From Exiguobacterium undae DSM 14481 (lineage in GTDB: Bacteria > Bacillota > Bacilli > Exiguobacteriales > Exiguobacteriaceae): 64,000 nt of DNA. The DNA is taken from assembly GCF_000620805.1 (NCBI RefSeq), contig NZ_KK211187.1:715957-779956 (forward strand), read 5' to 3'. The notes under the pieces were generated by a model. It did no database searches and was not told the DNA's origin. It saw nothing but the letters and a program-made list of their open reading frames with translations. Shown in pieces: positions 6,513-14,091 of this stretch (positions within the stretch are counted from its first letter, which is position 1; each line of letters begins with the position of its first letter). A program made the position numbers and the translations under genes.

Positions 6513-8028
6513 ATGATTATCAATCACAACATTACAGCACTTAACACACACAACAAACTTTCGAGCGCTTCTGCGGCTCAAGGTAAATCAATGGAGAAAC
6601 TCGCTTCAGGTCTTCGCATTAACAAAGCGGGCGACGATGCAGCTGGTCTTGCTATTTCTGAAAAAATGCGCGCGCAGGTTCGTGGGCTTGACCAAGCTTC
6701 ACGTAATGCACAGGATGGTATCTCACTTATTCAAACAGCTGAAGGTGCATTGAACGAAACACACGATATCCTTCAACGTATGCGTGAACTAGGTGTTCAA
6801 GCAAACAACGATACAAACACAAATGATGACTTAGGCGAACTTCAAAAAGAGTTTGATCAACTTTCTGAAGAAATCACTCGTATCGGTAACAAAACAGAGT
6901 TCAATACAAAGACGTTGTTAAACGGAAATTTAGGTGTGAAAGCAGACGATGGTACTACTACTATTGCTGAATTAACAGCAGCAGGTATTTCAGCTGATGT
7001 TGCAGGAGTTAAATCAGGTTCTACTTTGACATTTACTTTAGATACTACGAACTCAATTAGTGTCTCTGATGGAACGACTACTCAACAAATCAATATCGAT
7101 CCTACTGATGTTAAAGCAGGACAAACGCTTAACTTTGATAAAATTGGACTGAAATTAAGTTTTGACGCTGATGTTGACTTAGCAACAGGAGTAGCAGGTG
7201 GAACATTGAACGGAGAAACAATTACTACAGATGGTAATGGCGTTAAATTCCAAATTGGTGCGAATGAAGACACAGTACTTAATCTTGGTATTAAAGATAT
7301 GCGTACAACCGCTCTTGGTCAAGGCGCTTCTGGATCAGTTGCTTCTTTAGCAAATGTCAACTTAACATCTGCTGGTGCAGGCTTTGATCAAAACATTAAA
7401 GTCATCGACCAAGCTATCAAAGAAGTTTCTGCTGAGCGTTCACAACTGGGTGCAAACCAAAACCGTCTCGAGCACACAATCAACAACCTCAAAACATCTT
7501 CTGAAAACCTAACAGCGGCTGAATCACGCGTTCGTGACGTTGATATGGCGAAAGAAATGATGAACCAAACAAAGAATTCGATTCTTGCACAGGCTGCACA
7601 AGCAATGTTGGCTCAATCGAATCAAACACCTCAAGGCGTGCTTCAACTCCTTCGGTAATTTGATTCCACCGGGCGTCTGATTGGGTAACTGATCAGAGCA
7701 TGACTGGGTGAATTGCTGGAACTCCTTAGAGCCTTGATGTACGACAACGTGGCTGGAAACGGCGAGCGTGACCGTTCTGAAAAATATCAAGGATTGGACA
7801 ATCAGCAGCCAAGCACCTGTAGGGAAACCTTGGTGAAGGTTCAACGACTAGGATAGACGACCTAATGGAAACTTCCGATGGTTATGAAATCCGTACTCCG
7901 TAAACGGCGGGGGAAGCGCCCAGCTCCTAGTATACCTAGGATGAAGATATAGTCTTATCATTAGCGAAAGCTAATGCGCGTAGCAAGCGAACCAACAGCC
8001 GCAAGGCGTTCTCCAATTACTCCGTTAA
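6513..8028 (+). CDS. hag: Flagellin, main filament protein, interrupted by a group I intron
   Basis: Spliced CDS is join(6513..7613, 7984..8028), 381 aa. The N-terminal D0/D1 region ([17 protein letters not shown], then [20 protein letters not shown]) and the C-terminal D1/D0 region are typical flagellin and flank a variable, Thr/Gly-rich middle (about residues 145-285). Splicing joins codon 367 (GCT) to CAAGCG, giving the canonical ending [14 protein letters not shown]. Without splicing, reading continues into the intron and ends [14 protein letters not shown] at TAA 7656-7658, also 381 aa. A strong GGAGGG site precedes the ATG. Expression is probably driven by sigma-D. A second flagellin gene lies at 14092-14982. 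Confidence 0.9.
7614..7658 (+). other. Duplicate flagellin C-terminal coding segment inside the intron P1 loop
   Basis: Fourteen codons plus TAA encode [14 protein letters not shown] in frame with hag exon 1. The true 3' exon (7984-8028) encodes [14 protein letters not shown] plus TAA. The two 45-nt copies differ at about a dozen bases, nearly all synonymous, which suggests that both have been kept for the protein they encode. Confidence 0.85.
7614..7983 (+). ncRNA. Group I intron in hag, no homing endonuclease
   Basis: The conserved core elements are present in order: P (AATTGCTGGAAC, about 7711), Q (AATCAGCAGCC, about 7800), R (GTTCAACGACTA, about 7839) and S (AAGATATAGTC, about 7944). GACTA in R pairs with TAGTC in S (P7). 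P1 pairs exon/intron 7611-7619 with 7678-7686 and puts a U-G pair (T7613, G7684) at the 5' splice site. The intron ends in G (7983). A P9-type hairpin CATTAGC-GAAA-GCTAATG lies at 7959-7976. The exon start CAA can pair with TTG of the guide sequence (P10). Length 370 nt, no ORF other than the hag-like tail in the P1 loop. Confidence 0.9.
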
Positions 8029-8053
8029 TCGTAATTGGTCCTATAGCTTACTT

Positions 8054-8090
8054 AAAGGTCATGGACTTGTTCCATGGCCTTTTTCTATTG
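8054..8090 (+). terminator. Terminator of hag
   Basis: AAAGGTCATGGA (8054-8065) pairs with TCCATGGCCTTT (8071-8082), then a T run. Just upstream, CCAATTAC (8013-8020) and GTAATTGG (8031-8038) form a second hairpin with the exon-2 stop codon in its loop and no T run. Confidence 0.85.
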
Positions 8091-8107
8091 AATTTTAAAA
8101 CAGGTAT

Positions 8108-8133
8108 TACAACTTGTTAGAAGATGCCGATAT
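8108..8133 (+). promoter_or_regulatory. Sigma-D promoter of flaG-fliD-fliS-fliT
   Basis: TACA (8108-8111), a 14-nt spacer, GCCGATAT (8126-8133). The -10 box is a perfect motility-sigma match and the spacing equals that of the hag promoter. Confidence 0.8.
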
Positions 8134-8165
8134 ACTACATAGAGAAGAAAAAGGAGTGTTTGTCC

Positions 8166-8522
8166 ATGAATTCCATCAACACGGAAATTCGGCTTCACCT
8201 ACCTGAAAATGTGTTGCCTTACGAAGCGACACGGAATGTCTTTGTTGAAGCGAATCAAGAAGATTTGGCGCAAGATGGGATTGTCATCTTGCCGACGCCA
8301 CAACACATCATGAAGCTCGAAGCGGCTATTGAAAAAGCGAATGTTCAGCTTGAAACGCAACGAACCGGTTTGAAGTTCGTCAAACATGAAAAGCTCAATG
8401 AATTTTATATTCAAGTTGTTGATACGAATAACCATGTCGTTCAAGAAATTCCGAGTAAAAAGGAACTGGATTTTTTTGCAGCCTTTATGGAATTTAATCA
8501 ATTAATCGATAAACGGATTTAA
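8166..8522 (+). CDS. flaG: FlaG family flagellar protein, 118 aa
   Basis: The C-terminal half has the FlaG signature: LKFVKHEKLNEFYIQVVD, then VVQEIPSKKELDFFAAFMEF. FlaG proteins affect filament length and are usually encoded just before fliD, as here. Start ATG 8166 follows AAGGAG; a longer frame to 8124 would overlap the promoter's start site and lacks a ribosome site. First gene of the flaG-fliD-fliS-fliT operon. Confidence 0.85.
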   Translation: MNSINTEIRLHLPENVLPYEATRNVFVEANQEDLAQDGIVILPTPQHIMKLEAAIEKANVQLETQRTGLKFVKHEKLNEFYIQVVDTNNHVVQEIPSKKELDFFAAFMEFNQLIDKRI

Positions 8523-8539
8523 CAGAAAGGACTGATTGG

Positions 8540-10114
8540 ATGGCAGGGATACGTCTTAGTGGTCTCGCAAGTGGGATTGACACAGAAACGATGATCAAAC
8601 AATTGATGCAGGCAGAACGCGCACCGGTTGATCGTCTGTCACAAAAGAAACAAACCTTAACGTGGCAACGGGATGCTTACCGCGAAATGAACCGCGGTTT
8701 GCTCGATTTACGGACAGCAGCGAGTGATATGTTGTTATCAAAAAACTATACAACGAAGACAGCAACCAGTTCGGATGCATCGAAAGTCGTTGTGACGACA
8801 AGTCCATCCGCAACAGCAGGCAGTGTCACAATCGACAGCGTAACACAACTTGCATCGGCTTCTTCACTTGTCATTTCTCGTAATGCATCATTATCCGGAA
8901 CTATTTCCAGTCAAACGAAACTTGATGCCAGTGGACTCGTTGGGAAAGATGGTTCCGGGAATATAGAGTTGGAACTAACAACTTTTCAAGAAAATGGAAC
9001 GGCAGGAATACCGGTGACGATGAAGTTTGATGGAACAGCGACAGTTGGTGACTTGGTTTCAAAAATCAACAATGATAAGTCACTTGGTCTCAGTGCAGTT
9101 TTCAATGATATTACTGGAAAATTAGTTTTAACGCGTCAAAATACCGGTAAACTTGCGGCAGATAATGAAATCGTGTGGACTGATAAAAATCAAATCGCTG
9201 ATACAGCGATTGCGCCCGTTAAAACAACAGTAGCTGGAGAAAATGCGATTTACAGCATCGGTGGAACAGCATTACAACAGAAAACCAACACATTCACCCA
9301 AAATGGTCTGACAATCACATTGAACGGGACGTCTACAACTGCGACAACGATTAATACGAAACTCGACACGCAAGCAAACTTTGATTCGATCAAGAAGTTT
9401 GTTGATAAATATAATGACTTGATTGACAAAATGAATAAAAAAGTCCGGGAAGAAAAGTACCGTGACTTCCAACCATTAACGGATGCCCAACGCAAAGAAT
9501 TAAGTGAAGATGAAGTCAAGAAGTGGGAAGAAAAGGCCATCAGTGGTGTTTTGAAAAATGACAGTTTCCTGCGTGACGGGATGACGTCATTCCGTAGTGC
9601 CATCTCTGCGAAGGTTGATACAGGGTATTCTTATACTGCCGACTCAAAAACGATTGAACTCAACTACATGTCGCAAATCGGAATCACGACAACCAGTGAC
9701 TTTCGAGATGGTGGAAAGCTCAAACTTGATGAAACGAAACTGAAGAAGATGCTCGAAGAACAGCCGGAAGGTGTCTATAAGCTATTTACAGCAGATGCTC
9801 CGGAACCTGTTAAGAATCCCGATGGTTCAGTTACACGAAATCCAGGTGGACTTGACGGATTTGTACGTCAAATTCAAGGCTTCGCTACAACGATGCGAGA
9901 TGAAATCTCGAAGGTCGCAGGACTTGATGGTGCTGTCGCGACGACGTACCGTCTCGGTAAATCATTGGCTGATCTCGATAAGAGCATGTTGACATGGGAA
10001 GATAAATTAAAAACAAAAGAAGACAGCTATTACCGTCGCTTTGCGGCGATGGAACAGGCGATGAACCAGGCGAACAGCCAATCGGCAACTCTCGCTTCGT
10101 ACTTAGGACAATAA
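8540..10114 (+). CDS. fliD: Flagellar hook-associated protein 2 (filament cap)
   Basis: 524 aa. The N-terminus MAGIRLSGLASGIDTETMIK and following MQAERAPVDRLSQKKQTLTWQ are the conserved FliD_N region. The C-terminal FliD domain (about residues 250-500) contains the coiled-coil ends that interlock in the cap, finishing with YRRFAAMEQAMNQANSQSATL. FliD forms the pentameric or related cap that inserts flagellin at the filament tip. It lies 17 nt after flaG and 12 nt before fliS, with an AAAGGA ribosome site. Confidence 0.95.
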   Translation: MAGIRLSGLASGIDTETMIKQLMQAERAPVDRLSQKKQTLTWQRDAYREMNRGLLDLRTAASDMLLSKNYTTKTATSSDASKVVVTTSPSATAGSVTIDSVTQLASASSLVISRNASLSGTISSQTKLDASGLVGKDGSGNIELELTTFQENGTAGIPVTMKFDGTATVGDLVSKINNDKSLGLSAVFNDITGKLVLTRQNTGKLAADNEIVWTDKNQIADTAIAPVKTTVAGENAIYSIGGTALQQKTNTFTQNGLTITLNGTSTTATTINTKLDTQANFDSIKKFVDKYNDLIDKMNKKVREEKYRDFQPLTDAQRKELSEDEVKKWEEKAISGVLKNDSFLRDGMTSFRSAISAKVDTGYSYTADSKTIELNYMSQIGITTTSDFRDGGKLKLDETKLKKMLEEQPEGVYKLFTADAPEPVKNPDGSVTRNPGGLDGFVRQIQGFATTMRDEISKVAGLDGAVATTYRLGKSLADLDKSMLTWEDKLKTKEDSYYRRFAAMEQAMNQANSQSATLASYLGQ

Positions 10115-10126
10115 GGAGGACTTCAG

Positions 10127-10498
10127 ATGGCAAACCCATACGCGACGTACCAGACGAACTCAGTGACCACCGCTTTACCACAAGATTTGACGTTGATGCT
10201 GTATGAAGGACTGATCAAGTTCTCGATGCTTTCCAAACGAGCGATTGAACAGAATTTGATTGAACAAAAAAACACGAATATCCAAAAAGCACAGGCCATT
10301 ATTCTTGAGCTTCAACTGACGCTCAACCAATCGATTGCTTTGTCCAAAGACTTAAATAATTTATACGACTACATGCAAGGTCGTCTGATTGACGCCAACG
10401 TCAAAAATGATGTTGTGGCAATTGACGAAGTAATCGGTTTTGCGGAAGAATTCCGTGAGACGTGGAAAGAAGCGATGAAGCTCGCGCGTCAACGATGA
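10127..10498 (+). CDS. fliS: Flagellin export chaperone FliS
   Basis: 123 aa, all-helical. It starts MANPYATYQTNSVTTALPQDL and has LMLYEGLIKFSMLSKRAIEQ and LNNLYDYMQGRLIDANVKND, which are typical FliS blocks. FliS binds the C-terminal end of flagellin to stop premature polymerisation, so it would contact the hag tail that the intron varies. AAGGAGG precedes the ATG; the stop overlaps the next start (ATGA). Confidence 0.93.
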   Translation: MANPYATYQTNSVTTALPQDLTLMLYEGLIKFSMLSKRAIEQNLIEQKNTNIQKAQAIILELQLTLNQSIALSKDLNNLYDYMQGRLIDANVKNDVVAIDEVIGFAEEFRETWKEAMKLARQR

Positions 10499-10848
10499 GT
10501 CCGCTCGATCCGCTCCGTCTGAAGACCAAACATCTGATGGAACTGCTGGAGCAGACGCCGGAGGAAGAGGTCTACGATGAGTGGTTGCTGAAGATTCAGA
10601 ACTTGTTGAATGAACGGGAAGCGTTTATCGCCGCCCACTCGAACTTACTCGCCGGTGCGAATCAAGCCGTCATTCAGGAGCTTGTCGCCGACAGTCAAAA
10701 AATCGACTTGAAATTATCGTCAGAAACCGCTAAATTAGGGGTACAAATCAATCAATTGCGTCAGACGAAAACGAGTCGAAAATCGTATGTTGATCCGTAT
10801 GAAGAAGTCGAAGGCAGTTTTTCACCGTATTTTGATTCTCGTCAGTAA
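10495..10848 (+). CDS. fliT: FliT-like flagellar chaperone, 117 aa
   Basis: A short helical protein translationally coupled to fliS through an ATGA overlap. The sequence is poorly conserved, as usual for FliT (known partner: FliD), and the call rests on size, helix content (LLKIQNLLNEREAFIAAH) and operon position. The tail after about residue 92 is polar and probably disordered. Start chosen at the overlap; a longer frame to 10462 would lie inside fliS. Confidence 0.7.
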   Translation: MSPLDPLRLKTKHLMELLEQTPEEEVYDEWLLKIQNLLNEREAFIAAHSNLLAGANQAVIQELVADSQKIDLKLSSETAKLGVQINQLRQTKTSRKSYVDPYEEVEGSFSPYFDSRQ

Positions 10849-10875
10849 CTTTCTAGCCTTAGGGAGGGATCTCGC

Positions 10876-11055
10876 GTGACAAAACGTGAAGACAAGAAAC
10901 GAAAGGTCGTCAAACCATTTTATCGATCTGACGGCTCGTACGATCAGTTCATCGAACCGGATGTCGAGTCGGAATCCTGGGAAGAAGCCGAACGTCCGAT
11001 TTCTGATTTACCGGATGCCTATGAAGAAGAAAAATATCGACGCGAGTCGTTGTAA
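10876..11055 (+). CDS. Small acidic protein, 59 aa, last gene of the fliD operon
   Basis: GTG start with an excellent AGGGAGG site 9 nt upstream and TAA at 11053-11055. It begins with a basic stretch (TKREDKKRKVVKPFYR) and becomes strongly acidic (EPDVESESWEEAERP). No family recognised. A terminator follows directly. Position suggests a motility-linked role but nothing in the sequence proves it. Confidence 0.65.
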   Translation: MTKREDKKRKVVKPFYRSDGSYDQFIEPDVESESWEEAERPISDLPDAYEEEKYRRESL

Positions 11056-11057
11056 CG

Positions 11058-11097
11058 AAAGAGGACCTTCCACCGTGGGAGGTCCTCTTTTCATTTA
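11058..11097. terminator. Bidirectional terminator between the fliD operon and the GGDEF gene
   Basis: AAAGAGGACCT pairs with AGGTCCTCTTT, with T runs or A runs on both sides, so it can end both converging units. Confidence 0.85.
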
Positions 11098-12845
11098 AAC
11101 CGATAGGCATTTTTTTCGTGTTGTTTGACGCTGTACATCGCTTCATCGGCCCGGATCAACAGTAAGCTTGTCGTCGTCCCGTCGTCCGGATAACGGGCAA
11201 TCCCGATCGACGGCGTGACCGACATCGCAGTCCCCTTGAACCAAAACGGCTGATTGAGCTGGTCGATGAGCATTTCGGTATACTGAATCGTCTCCGGCTT
11301 CGAGCGGACCAGAAAGACGATGAATTCGTCACCACCGAGCCGTGCTGCGACCTCGTCGTCCCGGAGATGGAGCCGAAGTCGATTGGCTGTTTCTTGAAGG
11401 ACGTAATCCCCCGCATCATGACCGTACTGGTCGTTGACTTGTTTGAACCCGTCAAGGTCAATAAACAACAATGAGCCGATATCGAGTCGCGTCAGTTGCT
11501 TTTCCAGCTGTTCTTCAAAATAGCGTCGGTTTGGAAGTCGCGTCAAAGCATCGTGGTAGCCGAGGCTCTCGAGCCACTGTTCCTGCTCGAGCGTCTCTGT
11601 GATATCGGATAAAAGGACATAGACATAGTCATGTTCCGGAACCGGAATTAATGTCGTATCATACGTCAACTTGTCATCCTGTAACAGCAGTTTCCGGCTG
11701 GACGTAAGACTTGCGACTTCTTGCCGTAGCTGGTGCAACAACTGATCTGGTAAGTCTTGACCGAACCGCTCGGTTGCCGCCGGATTCATCGCGTGCAACG
11801 AACCCGTCCGATTGATTTGCAGAATCGGTTCCGGATGGTCAAGAAACAGACGTCGGTATTCTTCTTTTCGTAACTCGAGCAGTGACGTCTGTTCTTTCAC
11901 ACGGCGGGCGAGATCGATCTCGACGATCTCATGTTCTTGAAACAGTTGTTGATTGCGGCGTTCGGAGAAAAATTGACGAATCAAAAACAATGAAAAGAGG
12001 ACCGTGATCGCTAAGATGTAGACGATACCGGGTACTTCAAAAAAAGTGATCCAGATCAAGAGCAAGGAGAGACTGATATACGGCAGATAGGGACGTGATA
12101 ACGTCCGCTGACTGGCGACGACGGGCGGGACGTTTCGGAAATAACCAATCAAGCCGGCTAAACTGATCGGATAAAGCGGTAAAAAGAAGACGGCGATCTC
12201 CAGTTGATCGCGGACGAGAAACGTATAGTAGCCGAAGTTCGTCACACAAAACAGGGTGACAGATTGCAGTAACAGACGATGCCGTATCGTGTCCCGTAAG
12301 CCAGTTGTATAAAGAATCAAAAATGCGAACAAGAGAGCCAAGAAACAGACGGCATAAACCGTCATCGCCACCAGTTCGAGCGGTGTCCGAGCAAATTCCG
12401 GTACATTTTGCAGAATCAGTACATATCCGAAGGCGAACGACATGCCGAATAAGATGAAGCCGTCGAGATACAGCAACCGGTTTTGCCGGAATGACGACCA
12501 GTCAATCAGCCGTGCCAAGACGAGGGCGGTCAAAAACAAAAACAGGGTCAACGTCACGTTTGCTAAGGCATCGGACCAGACGGGATGCAAGCGGCTCGGT
12601 AACAGCGCTAAGCCGAGGTTCAGGACAATCCCGAGCCAGAACAACAGAATCGCGTGGCCAATCAACCGGTACGGATGCCTCGGTCGCGGTCGGATGAACT
12701 GAACATACGCCGACCGAGCGCAGTAACTTAATCCAATCAACGTACTGATCCCGGCGATGACCGGCGTCACAGCCGGATTGAATGTCAAAAACAAGACAGG
12801 ATAGAGTACGAGTACATACAGACTGATGACAAAGGTTCGGTTCAT
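11091..12845 (-). CDS. Membrane-bound diguanylate cyclase (7-8 TM, PAS, GGDEF), 584 aa
   Basis: About eight hydrophobic helices fill residues 1-290. A PAS-like segment follows (LFLDHPEPILQINRTGSLHAM, about 330-420), then a GGDEF domain (about 425-584) with LTRLPNRRYFEEQL, DIDGFK-like LFIDLDGFKQVNDQYGHDAGD, and an intact GGDEF active site (ARLGGDEFIVFL). It should make cyclic di-GMP from GTP. The inhibitory site upstream is R-D-D-E instead of the usual RxxD, so product feedback may be weak. AAAGGAGG precedes the ATG. Convergent with the fliD operon; a link to motility is plausible. Confidence 0.88.
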   Translation of the reverse strand: MNRTFVISLYVLVLYPVLFLTFNPAVTPVIAGISTLIGLSYCARSAYVQFIRPRPRHPYRLIGHAILLFWLGIVLNLGLALLPSRLHPVWSDALANVTLTLFLFLTALVLARLIDWSSFRQNRLLYLDGFILFGMSFAFGYVLILQNVPEFARTPLELVAMTVYAVCFLALLFAFLILYTTGLRDTIRHRLLLQSVTLFCVTNFGYYTFLVRDQLEIAVFFLPLYPISLAGLIGYFRNVPPVVASQRTLSRPYLPYISLSLLLIWITFFEVPGIVYILAITVLFSLFLIRQFFSERRNQQLFQEHEIVEIDLARRVKEQTSLLELRKEEYRRLFLDHPEPILQINRTGSLHAMNPAATERFGQDLPDQLLHQLRQEVASLTSSRKLLLQDDKLTYDTTLIPVPEHDYVYVLLSDITETLEQEQWLESLGYHDALTRLPNRRYFEEQLEKQLTRLDIGSLLFIDLDGFKQVNDQYGHDAGDYVLQETANRLRLHLRDDEVAARLGGDEFIVFLVRSKPETIQYTEMLIDQLNQPFWFKGTAMSVTPSIGIARYPDDGTTTSLLLIRADEAMYSVKQHEKNAYRFK

Positions 12846-12889
12846 GCGTTCGCCTCCTTTCTAAAGAATGTCGTACTGTTCTGTTTCGT

Positions 12890-12942
12890 CAATAAGAGAG
12901 AAAACCCCTGTTTCATCTCACACATCGAAGACGAACAGGGTT
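12890..12942 (-). terminator. Terminator of the ylqG-like to DUF2225 operon
   Basis: On the minus strand AACCCTGTTC (overlapping the stop codon) pairs with GAAACAGGGGTT, followed by TTTTCTCTCTT. Confidence 0.7.
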
Positions 12943-13609
12943 AGAGGTCGTGCTGTTCCCGGTAGAGTTCCCAGTGTTGCCGGGCGTCCTTTTTTACGCG
13001 GTCGGAAACTGTTTTGCTTTGGAAGATGAAACTGTACCATTTGCGGGCATCTGCTGTTCGCTCGAGGACAGCGTACAGGTCGGCAAGTCGTAGTAAAAGC
13101 AAATCTTCCGGAATTCCGGTTTCAACCGGATCCGTGTAAGACTCGTACAACGCTTCATACTTCAAGACGGAGCGTTCCATCCAGAGTAACTCTTGCTCAT
13201 GGTTGCCGAGTAACCGGTAAAGCCAGGCAATCCGTACGCCAAGCATCGCTTGGATGGCGTCTTTTTGCCGGGTGATCTGAGCCGTATAGAGACACAGTTT
13301 ATAAAGTTGCAGGGCTTGGTCCGCTGTGCGTTCGGTTTCCGCAAACGGTAAGATCGGCAATGTCGGCAAGATATTAGTCGCAAGCGTCTCCCGGACGTCG
13401 GGCGGCAACTTGCCGAACGTATCGTGAAACAGGAACCGGCAGTGTGTGCACTGGACCGGCTCATAGTAGTAGACGTTCGATCCCTTGTAATGGATCATTC
13501 CGTCACGATCCGTTTTGTCAACCCGGATGTGGCGACTCAAGACCCGTTTCGTCTCCGTTTCTTTGAGACAATAGGGGCAACGGCATTTTTTAAGATAGAG
13601 GTCGGGCAT
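12941..13609 (-). CDS. DUF2225 family protein, 222 aa
   Basis: Four cysteines in two pairs near the N-terminus (CRCPYC and CTHC) look like a zinc ribbon. The remainder is helical and resembles TPR-type repeats (residues about 85-215). This matches DUF2225, a family of unknown function found in Firmicutes. GAGGAG lies about 8 nt before the ATG. It is the last gene of the minus-strand flagellar-type operon, 23 nt after the yaaR-like gene. Confidence 0.8.
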   Translation of the reverse strand: MPDLYLKKCRCPYCLKETETKRVLSRHIRVDKTDRDGMIHYKGSNVYYYEPVQCTHCRFLFHDTFGKLPPDVRETLATNILPTLPILPFAETERTADQALQLYKLCLYTAQITRQKDAIQAMLGVRIAWLYRLLGNHEQELLWMERSVLKYEALYESYTDPVETGIPEDLLLLRLADLYAVLERTADARKWYSFIFQSKTVSDRVKKDARQHWELYREQHDL

Positions 13610-13632
13610 CGGGGTGGCTCCTCAAGATGAAT

Positions 13633-14073
13633 TTAGACAAAAACGTTGACGAGCATTCCTTTGATTTCGCCGATTTGATCCAAAATCTCAAGGCGGCGTG
13701 ATTCGCCGGAAATGACGTTGTCGGTCAGTTGGAGTAGTTTAGCGTCGACCTGTTCGACGACCTTATAGATTTTCGTCCGGCCGCGGCGGTTGAAGCCGCG
13801 TTTTTCTTCAATTTGCTGTGATTGATCAAGAGCATCCTTCAGGAAATCCTTGATTTTTTCTTTATAGGCTTCGAGGTGCTCGATGGTCTGACTTTCTGCC
13901 AACAGTTGACCGTGCTCTTCGACAAGCATCAGTTTTTGTTGGAGGCGTTCGTAACCTTTATGCTCGCGTTTATCTTGCATCAGAGCCGAAAACGTCGTCG
14001 ATGCTTCGACTTCACGTGGTCCGGTCTTCGGTGTCTGCAGGCGGCTTGTTTCTTGGATGCGCCGGATGTCCAT
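13633..14073 (-). CDS. YaaR (DUF327) family protein, 146 aa
   Basis: Helical, highly charged protein with the family features: N-terminal MDIRRIQETSRLQ, central FSALMQDKREHKGYERLQQKL, and C-terminal KIYKVVEQVDAKLLQLTDN. YaaR function is unknown. ATG 14073 is chosen over GTG 14085 because AAGGTGGA is spaced correctly for it. Its position right after a flagellin gene is unusual; in B. subtilis yaaR is elsewhere. Confidence 0.8.
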   Translation of the reverse strand: MDIRRIQETSRLQTPKTGPREVEASTTFSALMQDKREHKGYERLQQKLMLVEEHGQLLAESQTIEHLEAYKEKIKDFLKDALDQSQQIEEKRGFNRRGRTKIYKVVEQVDAKLLQLTDNVISGESRRLEILDQIGEIKGMLVNVFV

Positions 14074-14091
14074 CGGTGATTCCACCTTTCG

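Noticed and set aside
6513-7658. Taking hag as an ordinary uninterrupted 381-aa gene ending at 7658
   Set aside because: The frame is intact, but the sequence after it has group I core elements and a second flagellin tail at 7984-8028, so the simple reading misses the intron.
7614-7983. Homing endonuclease gene inside the intron
   Set aside because: The intron is only 370 nt and has no open frame beyond the flagellin-like tail.
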